A stretch of DNA of 11,292 nucleotides from CAYXVB01 sp964467785 (lineage in GTDB: Bacteria; Bdellovibrionota; UBA1018). Where the stretch lies: positions 1 through 11,292 of the forward strand of contig CAYXVB010000119.1 in NCBI GenBank assembly GCA_964467785.1, given 5' to 3'. Made by a program: the position numbers and the translations under genes. The first letter of the stretch is position 1. Each line of letters starts with the position of its first letter. Positions 1 through 5,834 of this stretch are shown one piece after another. The notes beneath the pieces are model-generated. The model had not been told where the DNA came from and made no database searches. It worked only from the letters and a program-made list of their open reading frames with translations.

Positions 1-270
1 ATCAAAGCCCATCTCCTGGTGCCCGGTGGCGCGGATGACAACACCACCACGCCGCGACCCATCGAGCCCGCTCCGGTTCCCTGTCCACGGCCATCCTCCA
101 ACCCGAGCGTGACTCCGCGCCCAACCGTGACGTCGACTTCTGGACCGATTCCGACCTTCATTCCCACAAGCACGCCCACCTCAATTCCGACCTGGACGCC
201 ACGGCCTACGCCGACCTCTACCGGTGGCTGGCCGTGGCCACCGGGTCCGAGCCACGGTCCGGGGCACTGA
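1..270 (+). CDS. Pro/Thr-rich C-terminal tail of an unidentified protein (5' partial)
   Basis: This frame is open from the first base to a TGA at 268-270, giving 89 residues. A GTG at 19 could start it, but there is no clear ribosome binding site and the frame runs off the window edge, so the true start is probably upstream. After a short stretch (IKAHLLVPGGADDN) the sequence is almost all Pro, Thr and Ser with PTST, PTPTST and TPRPT units, then a Trp/Gly/His-rich end (GGWPWPPGPSHGPGH). Such tails are usually extended, surface-exposed or wall-spanning linkers of secreted proteins. No catalytic domain is visible, so no function can be given. The frame starting at 39 is also open (to 328) and has GC-rich third positions, but it has a stop just upstream at 36-38 and no usual start codon. 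Low-complexity composition makes the frame choice uncertain. Confidence 0.42.
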   Translation: MKAHLLVPGGADDNTTTPRPIEPAPVPCPRPSSNPSVTPRPTVTSTSGPIPTFIPTSTPTSIPTWTPRPTPTSTGGWPWPPGPSHGPGH

Positions 271-291
271 AGTCGGACGCGTTCGGAAGCG

Positions 292-305
292 AGGGGAGCT
301 CCCCT
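292..305. terminator. Possible bidirectional terminator hairpin between convergent genes
   Basis: AGGGGAGCTCCCCT is a perfect 14-base palindrome in the 45-base gap between the Pro/Thr-rich gene (ends 270) and the convergent chrA gene (ends 316). The position suits a shared terminator. There is no T-tract on either side and the loop would have to form from the central bases, so it is not a canonical Rho-independent terminator. Confidence 0.25.
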
Positions 306-315
306 TCATGGGTGA

Positions 316-1491
316 TCAAGCTGAGATGAGCGCGAGCACCACCCCGCAAACAGGGATCAACAGCCAGGCCGGCGGCCTGCGCCAGACCGCCACGGCCAGC
401 GCGAGTCCGAGCAAGACTGCCGCGGTCCAGGAGCCCACCGTCAGAAGTCCCAATCGAATGGAAGTCGCGGCAATACCGCCGATCACCGAGGGCAACGCCC
501 ATTCCGTGAAAGCCTTCGCGCCAGGCGTGCCGCTCACCCGCTTCCACACATGCGGTAGGATGTAGAGGACGTTCAAAAAGCACGGCAGGAAGATCATCAC
601 CGTGGCGACAATTGCGCCAATCCAACCTGCAGCGCGATAGCCGATAAAAGTCGAAGTAATCACCACCGGCCCCGGCGTCACCTGACCGATCGCCAGGCCG
701 TCCATGAATTCGTGCGAAGTCAGCCAGTGATGCCGCCCCACGACGTCTGCTTCGAGCACCGGCACGATCGCCAGGCCCGTACCGAAGACAAACGCGCCCG
801 CCTTGAAGCAAACCCAAGCCAACTGCGCGAGCGTATGCCCCACTCCGGCCGTCGCGGCCCCCGCAACTCCGGTCGAAGCCGCGGCGCCAGCGCTCCCCAG
901 CCCCAAAGTCCCCAAGCCAAACCAGCCATGCAGTGACTTCGACGAGCCATTCGTCCCGTCAGTCGAACTTCTACCCCGGACCGACGCTACGCCCGAGAGA
1001 CCGAGCACCAGGATCACCAACGGCTCCCAGCGAGGATGCCAAAAGATCAAAAGTCCGCTCAAAATCGCGATCACCCAGGCACGGGAGCTTGCGTAAAAGG
1101 GCTTGAACAAGGCCCAGGTCGAAGTCGCGATCACCGCCAGTGCACCGACTTGGAGGCCGGGCATAAAGCCGTCCGGCAGCCTCGCCATCGTCCCTTGATG
1201 CGTGTAGAGGTAGCTCAGTACCAACACGAGGACGAACGAAGGGAGGATAAAAACAAAGCCGCCGATCCAACCGGCCAGCACCCCTCCCCGGGCGGCCGCG
1301 AGGAAAATTGCCATCTGCGACGCCAGCGGCCCCGGCATGATCTTGAGGAGCGCGTAAGTTTGCGAAAAACGCTCCGGAGTCACCCAGCCGCGTTTGCGGC
1401 AAAGCTCCTCATCCATTTGGGCCACCAGGGCGATGGGACCGCCAAAGCCAAGCACTCCCAGACGAAAGAAAATGCGGATGATCTCGGACAT
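316..1491 (-). CDS. chrA: Chromate transporter ChrA, two-domain CHR family
   Basis: A 391-residue polytopic inner-membrane protein of the CHR superfamily, whose characterised members export chromate by proton-coupled transport. Both homologous halves are present. The N-terminal half has FGGP at 16-19 and MPGP at 52-55. The C-terminal half repeats the pattern with FGTG at 236-239 and QVTPGPV at 270-276. Each half carries several strongly hydrophobic segments. Length is within the usual range for long-chain ChrA. Between the halves, about residues 168-218 form a Gly/Ala/Ser-rich linker, longer and simpler than the rest. The ATG at 1489-1491 has a GGAG site six bases upstream, which overlaps the stop region of the methyltransferase gene (ends 1501). 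The nine-base spacing indicates one operon with coupled translation. Substrate is inferred from family only; some CHR proteins may carry other oxyanions. Confidence 0.92.
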   Translation of the reverse strand: MSEIIRIFFRLGVLGFGGPIALVAQMDEELCRKRGWVTPERFSQTYALLKIMPGPLASQMAIFLAAARGGVLAGWIGGFVFILPSFVLVLVLSYLYTHQGTMARLPDGFMPGLQVGALAVIATSTWALFKPFYASSRAWVIAILSGLLIFWHPRWEPLVILVLGLSGVASVRGRSSTDGTNGSSKSLHGWFGLGTLGLGSAGAAASTGVAGAATAGVGHTLAQLAWVCFKAGAFVFGTGLAIVPVLEADVVGRHHWLTSHEFMDGLAIGQVTPGPVVITSTFIGYRAAGWIGAIVATVMIFLPCFLNVLYILPHVWKRVSGTPGAKAFTEWALPSVIGGIAATSIRLGLLTVGSWTAAVLLGLALAVAVWRRPPAWLLIPVCGVVLALISA

Positions 1492-1500
1492 TCGGACTCC

Positions 1501-2295
1501 TCAGGGCTTGCGGGCGATGAGCCGGACTTTCGCCTCGCGGCCTTCCGTCTTCTCTTCGTAAACGAGAATCTGGAAGTCCTTGAAATGGGCCTTGAGCTCT
1601 CCCTTTTCGAGCAACGTATCCCGGCGGATCGATTGCTCGGGGGTCAACTTGAGCTGGTCCACCGTAGCATTTTCGAATACCACCATTCCGCCGTGCCGAA
1701 GTCCCTTTTTGATCTCGGGGATCAGATTACGCTGCAGGAAGTCAATATTGACGATCACCTGATAGCTCTCGGGTCGGATCGTGTAATTATTCAGGTCGGC
1801 ATTGATCGTGCGGATCGAGACACCATTCTCCTTGGCCAGCTTGCGGGCTTTGCGTAGGGCGACTTCCGAGTAATCCACCCCGTCTACCTGAAACCCCTTC
1901 TTGGCGAGGAAGACTGCGTTTCGTCCCTCGCCCATGGCGATATCCAAGGCACGGCCCACGGGTAAGACGTCGATCTGCTTTTTGAGAAATGGAGCCGGGT
2001 CCTTGCCGAAGACATAGGCATTTCGACTAAACAAGGCATCCCAGCGCTGACGATCGTCGTCGGAATCATCTCCCGTGACCGCCTGATAAGCATTGGGAGC
2101 ATCCGGCTGAAGGTCCCGGTCCAACACCCGCTTGGCCGACTTTCCATCAGAATTCGTCCCGTCAGCGTGCGCTAATTCCGGGCCGCTCGTGCCGCACCAC
2201 AGCATAGAAATCAGGACAATTGACACCCCTGCTAACGCCCGGTATATCCAAGATATGTTTGGAATCTCTGGCGAACATTTACTGCTTTTGGCCAT
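1501..2295 (-). CDS. Class I SAM-dependent methyltransferase with N-terminal signal/anchor segment (TehB/UbiE-like)
   Basis: Read from the ATG at 2293-2295 this is 264 residues. The SAM-binding Rossmann fold is clear: motif I ALDIAMGEGRNAVFLA at 116-131, acidic loop DGVDYSE at 138-144, NADLNN at 165-170, and the strand-5 region GGMVVFENA at 202-210. The GEGRNA variant of motif I is typical of TehB-like methyltransferases. Substrate is unknown. The N-terminus has a hydrophobic run at about 21-34 followed by AHA-D at 42-45, which looks like a signal peptidase I site. A cytoplasmic cofactor makes an exported methyltransferase odd, so the segment may be an anchor. The start is chosen because AGGAG lies four bases upstream. 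The frame stays open to 2382, and a start at 2203-2205 would remove the signal segment but has no ribosome binding site. The chosen start overlaps the 5' end of divergent tatA by 41 bases. chrA follows nine bases downstream. Confidence 0.85.
   Translation of the reverse strand: MAKSSKCSPEIPNISWIYRALAGVSIVLISMLWCGTSGPELAHADGTNSDGKSAKRVLDRDLQPDAPNAYQAVTGDDSDDDRQRWDALFSRNAYVFGKDPAPFLKKQIDVLPVGRALDIAMGEGRNAVFLAKKGFQVDGVDYSEVALRKARKLAKENGVSIRTINADLNNYTIRPESYQVIVNIDFLQRNLIPEIKKGLRHGGMVVFENATVDQLKLTPEQSIRRDTLLEKGELKAHFKDFQILVYEEKTEGREAKVRLIARKP
2220..2248 (+). promoter_or_regulatory. Sigma70-type promoter for tatA, probably giving a leaderless mRNA
   Basis: A perfect -35 hexamer TTGACA (2220-2225), a 17-base spacer and a -10-like TATATC (2243-2248, four of six consensus bases) end six bases before the tatA ATG at 2255. 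Transcription would begin at or next to the start codon, and there is no Shine-Dalgarno site, so the message would be leaderless. The promoter lies within the 5' coding region of the opposing methyltransferase gene. Confidence 0.5.
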
Positions 2296-2527
2296 CGTTC
2301 TCCTGATCTTCGGTCCACGCCGACTCCCTGAACTGGGCAATACCATGGGCAAGGCGATCCGCAACTTCAAGGACTCTCTCACCGGAGTCGAAGAAGCGAA
2401 GTACCGTCACATAGAGGATAAGCCCGGCCAGCCCGTGAATTCAACGACCACTGCTTCGACCCAGCAGCCTCAGGGCGAAGCGGTCGAAGTCAAGCCTGCC
2501 GACACCGACGAAACCAAGAAAAGCTAA
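2255..2527 (+). CDS. tatA: Sec-independent protein translocase subunit TatA/TatE
   Basis: This 90-residue protein is the small pore-forming subunit of the twin-arginine system, which moves folded proteins across the inner membrane together with TatC (not in this window). It has a short N-terminal transmembrane helix (about residues 7-19), the family hinge FGPRRLPELG at 19-28, an amphipathic helix (GNTMGKAIRNFKDSL, about 28-42) and a polar, disordered tail rich in Thr, Gln and Glu. Length is normal for the family. The frame extends upstream to 2132, but the residues before MFGISGEH do not resemble TatA, so the ATG at 2255 is taken as the start. It lacks a Shine-Dalgarno site and follows a good promoter by six bases. 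The 5' end overlaps the divergent methyltransferase gene by 41 bases. hpt follows after 23 bases, probably co-transcribed. Confidence 0.94.
   Translation: MFGISGEHLLLLAIVLLIFGPRRLPELGNTMGKAIRNFKDSLTGVEEAKYRHIEDKPGQPVNSTTTASTQQPQGEAVEVKPADTDETKKS
2300..2304 (-). promoter_or_regulatory. Ribosome binding site deciding the methyltransferase start
   Basis: On the minus strand AGGAG is followed by AACG and then ATG (2293-2295). It is the only strong Shine-Dalgarno match near any candidate start of this gene, so it supports the start that keeps the signal-like segment. The site lies inside the tatA coding sequence. Confidence 0.6.
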
Positions 2528-2550
2528 GCCCCCGAAAGGGATCCACCCGA

Positions 2551-3087
2551 ATGCTTCTGGACGAGAAGACTTTCACCAAGTACCTCAGCCGCCACGAGAT
2601 CGAAGCGGCGGTCCTGAAACTGGCTGAGCAACTGAACCGCGATTACGCGGGCAAAAAGGTCGTCCTCGTCGGCGTCCTCAAAGGCGCGATCATCTTCATG
2701 GCGGACCTCGCCCGGCAACTGACGATGGAAACGGAGATCGAGTTCGTCCGCCTCTCCAGCTACGGCAAGGCGCGCACCTCGAGCGGTACCGTCACTCTCC
2801 TCAAGGACATCAGCGCGGACATCCGCGACAAGCACGTGATTATTGTCGAGGAAATTATCGACAGCGGCCGCACCTTGCGCTTCCTCTACGATCGTCTCAA
2901 GGCTTCCAATCCGGCCTCCGTCGAGATCGTCACTCTCCTTGACAAGGCCTCCAAGCGCGTCGTCGACGTCCCGGTCAAATACGTGGGCCGGACCATCGAC
3001 GACCAGTTCCTGATCGGCTACGGCCTCGATCTCGAGGAGTTCGCCCGGAATCTTCCGGACGTCTATTTCCTCAAATACCCGAACTGA
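2551..3087 (+). CDS. hpt: Hypoxanthine(-guanine) phosphoribosyltransferase
   Basis: This 178-residue type I phosphoribosyltransferase salvages hypoxanthine and guanine to IMP and GMP using PRPP, in the cytoplasm. Visible motifs are the pyrophosphate-binding loop GVLKGA at 41-46, SSYG at 69-72 in the flexible loop, the PRPP motif VIIVEEIIDSGRTL at 96-109, and the purine-pocket region with K135 and FLIGYGLD at 153-160. The first acidic pair of the PRPP motif is EE where ED is usual, a conservative change. Length is typical. A GGGA-type site (AAAGGGA, near 2535-2541) precedes the ATG at a somewhat long spacing. The gene is 23 bases after tatA on the same strand and its last 17 bases overlap the end of convergent gpsA. 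Confidence 0.95.
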   Translation: MLLDEKTFTKYLSRHEIEAAVLKLAEQLNRDYAGKKVVLVGVLKGAIIFMADLARQLTMETEIEFVRLSSYGKARTSSGTVTLLKDISADIRDKHVIIVEEIIDSGRTLRFLYDRLKASNPASVEIVTLLDKASKRVVDVPVKYVGRTIDDQFLIGYGLDLEEFARNLPDVYFLKYPN

Positions 3088-4093
3088 CCTTCGGACTTTT
3101 CATGAGTGAAAGCACCGCTTCCTGCGCCGGCAGCTGCTGCTCGAGCAGCTGGTAGACGGCCTCGGTGATCGGCATTTCAATCCGATGCTTCTGCGCGAAC
3201 TCGCGCACGATCCGCGCGGTGATCACGCCTTCGGCCGTGGAGCCCAGATCGGCGAGCACGGCATCGAGCTTTTCGCCCTTGGCCAGGCGGAAACCGATGC
3301 GGTAATTCCTCGATAGCGGGCTCGAGCAAGTGGCGAGCAGATCACCCACGCCGGCGAGGCCTAGAAAGGTCTCCTCCTTCGCGCCCATCGCAATCCCAAA
3401 CCGCACCATCTCGGCCAAGCCGCGAGTGATCAGCATCGCGCGCGCGTTCCAACCCAGTTGGAGCGCGTCGAGCGCGCCGGACGCAATCGCCAAAATATTC
3501 TTGAGCGTGCCAGCCCATTCGGCGCCAATCACGTCTTTCTCCTGATAAATCCTGAAGCGATCGCTTGAGAAGAGCGCCTCCCCGGCTTTAAGCACCTCGT
3601 TGAAGTCCGAAGCCACCGTCGTCGCCGCGGGCAGGCCACGGCCGATCTCGTCGGCCAGATTCGGGCCGCTGATCACGCCGATCCGCGGGCAAGGAATCTC
3701 CTCGCGCAGGACCTCCGAGATCCGCTTGAGTGAGCCGGCTTCGATGCCCTTGGTGGCATGAAAAAGGATCTCTCTGCCCGTAAAATGCTGGGCAACGGCC
3801 CGCGCGTTCTCGCGGCAGGCTTTGGAAGGCAGGACCCAGACCACCGCGCCAAGGCCACCTTCGAACACTCGCTCAAAAGTGGAGTGCGCGACGATATTCT
3901 GCGGCAGCTGCAGCTGCGGCAAATAGCGCGTGTTGATGCGCGTCCCATTGATCGCCCGGGCCTGTTCCTCGCCGCGAACCCAGAGGCGCACCTCTTGGCA
4001 GTTGCGCGAGGCGATCGTGGCGAGGACGGTGCCAAAGCTGCCGCCGCCGATGATCCCCACCTTCGAATTACGCCAAAAATCCTTTTCGGTCAT
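3071..4093 (-). CDS. gpsA: NAD(P)H-dependent glycerol-3-phosphate dehydrogenase GpsA
   Basis: This 340-residue cytoplasmic enzyme (EC 1.1.1.94) reduces dihydroxyacetone phosphate to sn-glycerol 3-phosphate, the backbone of phospholipids. The N-terminal Rossmann domain has the nucleotide loop GGGSFGT at 16-22. ATKGIE at 113-118 and SGPNLADEI at 142-150 follow. The C-terminal catalytic domain has GTLKNILAI at 195-203 with the conserved Lys198, GLAGVGDLLATC at 245-256 and SRNYRIG at 261-267. Length is standard. The ATG at 4091-4093 lies inside the 3' end of the acyltransferase gene (26-base overlap) with only a GGGG-type site upstream, which points to translational coupling. The 3' end overlaps hpt by 17 bases. 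Pairing with the acyltransferase that uses its product makes the role secure. Confidence 0.96.
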   Translation of the reverse strand: MTEKDFWRNSKVGIIGGGSFGTVLATIASRNCQEVRLWVRGEEQARAINGTRINTRYLPQLQLPQNIVAHSTFERVFEGGLGAVVWVLPSKACRENARAVAQHFTGREILFHATKGIEAGSLKRISEVLREEIPCPRIGVISGPNLADEIGRGLPAATTVASDFNEVLKAGEALFSSDRFRIYQEKDVIGAEWAGTLKNILAIASGALDALQLGWNARAMLITRGLAEMVRFGIAMGAKEETFLGLAGVGDLLATCSSPLSRNYRIGFRLAKGEKLDAVLADLGSTAEGVITARIVREFAQKHRIEMPITEAVYQLLEQQLPAQEAVLSLMKSPKVSSGI

Positions 4094-5777
4094 TTTGCCC
4101 CGGTTTGCCCACGATCTCGCCGACGCCGGCGAGCTGGGAGATGCCGTAACCGCTCAAACGGTTGCGGTAGTAGTAAAGCAGGTTCATGTCCTCGGTCCAA
4201 ATCACGTCGTGGCGGACCTTGGCCACGGCGACGTCATGCAGCACGCCCAGTTGCCGGATGCCGTCTTCGGCCCATTCGCGGACTGATCGACCGTCGAAAT
4301 CGTCGCTCAAGTGCAGCTCGCCGCGCGATTCCAGCCCGCGCAATCGCGCAAGCAAGTCTTCGGACTCCTGCAGGAACTCCGAGTAAGGTATCGATCGTTG
4401 CTCAAGCGAGAGCCGGAGGAATCGAAACAGGTCCAACGACGGATATTTCTTTCGCAGAGTCTCAAAGAGCGAGAACGCTGCCGCGTGCGAGGTGAGCACG
4501 GTGTTTTCGCGATGATAGCGATCCACCAGCCGGTTACCCAGCTCGCGCGTGTACTCGTGATCGCGCTGTGGCTCGGAGCGGAGCTCTCCGCAGGTCGTGA
4601 GCCAAGCGGTGCGGTCGATCGTGGTGCCGTTAGGCCCGATCGAGCGCCCCTCCTCGTCCACGAAGTTGCCAAAGACGTCCATCGGTTTTCCGATGCGCAC
4701 GGTGATACCCGCCTCGGAGGAGAACATCCTCCAAAAGAAGCGCACCACTTTGGTGGGATCCGCGAACTCGTCGTCGGAGATGATAAAACGGTGCTTGCCC
4801 GCCTCCGCGAGGTAATCTTCGATCAACGAACTCGCCTCGAGCACGAAAGGATAGCTCATCACCATCGGCACGACATAGAGGTCCGGGCGCTCGGCGCCGG
4901 AGCGGAGGTTTTGGATCTGCGCATCGAGCGCGGTCCCCAAAAGGCCCAGCTTAAGTTTGCTCTCGATCGCGCCGCTTCGGGTGCGCCCCCCGCCCGGAAA
5001 GAAGATCGAATGGATCCCTTCGCGCAAGATGCGGGTCGAGTAGTTCTTGAGCGTCTCCTTGTAGATCGCATTGATCTTTTTGCGATCGACTGTGTAGGCG
5101 CCCAGGCCGCTCATAAAGTAGCTCAGCACCGGATTGGAAAAAAGATTGAGGCCCGCGCCGTAACTGAACGGCGACATGCGCATCAGATAAATCACGTAGC
5201 CGATAAGGACGCTGTCGATGTTGCTTTGATGAGTGGGGACGAGCAGGATCGTGCCCTTGTTGGCCAAGCGCTGCAGGTGCGGGACTTCGCCGACGATCTT
5301 GAGCTTGGACTCCAATGATCGGGTCATGCCCCACGGTAGAAACCGCTGCACACTGGCCGCGTTGAGCAGCCAGCTGACTCCCCACGGCACCGCACGGGTC
5401 GCGGTCCGATAGACGTTAGGGTCGAAATTGCCGCAGATCTCCTCGGCGTAATGCTTGACGATCGTGCGGAGGACGCTCTTGCGATCCGCCTCCACGGGCG
5501 ATTGCAACAGCGCTGCTTGGACCTGATTCCAGAGCGCGAAATCAGCTTTGGCCCGACCGCGGGTAAACAAGTTGTACTTCTCGCGCTTAAGGCGAAAGCG
5601 CTCCGAATAGAGGGCTTCGCCCAAGGTCATGTCGAGAGGACCACCGGCAAACTTGTCCACCGTCTTTGAGACCACGTCCGCGAGAATGCGCAGGCGGGAT
5701 TCCTGAAAGCGGAACAAGGGCCCCTGTACGATCGGGATCTGCTCAAAACGAATGGTGGGATGGCTACCGCCCGACAT
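4068..5777 (-). CDS. plsB: Glycerol-3-phosphate acyltransferase, PlsB-like
   Basis: This 569-residue protein belongs to the GPAT/DHAPAT branch of the PlsC-fold acyltransferases, which transfer a fatty acyl group to position 1 of glycerol 3-phosphate at the inner membrane. Block I is HQSNID at 183-188 (catalytic HX4D), block II GAYTVDRKK at 226-234, block III FPGGGRTRSG at 260-269 and block IV YVVPMVMSY at 301-309. The C-terminal part (ENTVLTSHAAA at 424-434, LLYYYRNRLSGYG at 533-545) resembles the PlsB C-terminal domain. It is shorter than enterobacterial PlsB. Block III has Gly where most family members have Glu before the Gly-Gly/Arg run. AGGGGGAT precedes the ATG. gpsA overlaps its end by 26 bases and makes its acceptor substrate. 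A DHAP acyltransferase specificity cannot be excluded. Confidence 0.88.
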   Translation of the reverse strand: MSGGSHPTIRFEQIPIVQGPLFRFQESRLRILADVVSKTVDKFAGGPLDMTLGEALYSERFRLKREKYNLFTRGRAKADFALWNQVQAALLQSPVEADRKSVLRTIVKHYAEEICGNFDPNVYRTATRAVPWGVSWLLNAASVQRFLPWGMTRSLESKLKIVGEVPHLQRLANKGTILLVPTHQSNIDSVLIGYVIYLMRMSPFSYGAGLNLFSNPVLSYFMSGLGAYTVDRKKINAIYKETLKNYSTRILREGIHSIFFPGGGRTRSGAIESKLKLGLLGTALDAQIQNLRSGAERPDLYVVPMVMSYPFVLEASSLIEDYLAEAGKHRFIISDDEFADPTKVVRFFWRMFSSEAGITVRIGKPMDVFGNFVDEEGRSIGPNGTTIDRTAWLTTCGELRSEPQRDHEYTRELGNRLVDRYHRENTVLTSHAAAFSLFETLRKKYPSLDLFRFLRLSLEQRSIPYSEFLQESEDLLARLRGLESRGELHLSDDFDGRSVREWAEDGIRQLGVLHDVAVAKVRHDVIWTEDMNLLYYYRNRLSGYGISQLAGVGEIVGKPGQNDRKGFLA

Positions 5778-5834
5778 AGATCCCCCTAAGATGGACGAAA
5801 ACCACCAAGATGACCAGTGCTTATCTTAAAAAAC

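Noticed and set aside
39..328. Alternative open frame over the Pro/Thr-rich region with GC-rich third positions
   Set aside because: It has no usual start codon, follows a stop at 36-38, and its third-position GC follows from Pro/Thr/Ser codons in the other frame.
1036..1857. Plus-strand open frame of 273 codons
   Set aside because: Spans antisense of chrA and the methyltransferase, both well supported; shadow frame.
3137..3150. Perfect palindrome GCTGCTCGAGCAGC
   Set aside because: It falls in gpsA codons for LLEQQL and is explained by Leu/Glu/Gln codon choice; too far from the stop to serve as terminator.
3899..3922. Repeated CAGCTGCAGCTG-like sequence
   Set aside because: Encodes the LPQLQLPQ stretch of gpsA; coding composition explains it.
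4311..5318. Long plus-strand open frame of 335 codons
   Set aside because: It lies entirely antisense to plsB, which has clear family motifs. High GC in third positions keeps opposite frames open; composition is His/Arg/Ala-rich with no domain.
5787..5827. TAAGAT / ATCTTA short inverted repeat before plsB
   Set aside because: Arms of only six to seven bases separated by about 29 bases; chance is enough, and no T-tract or promoter spacing fits.
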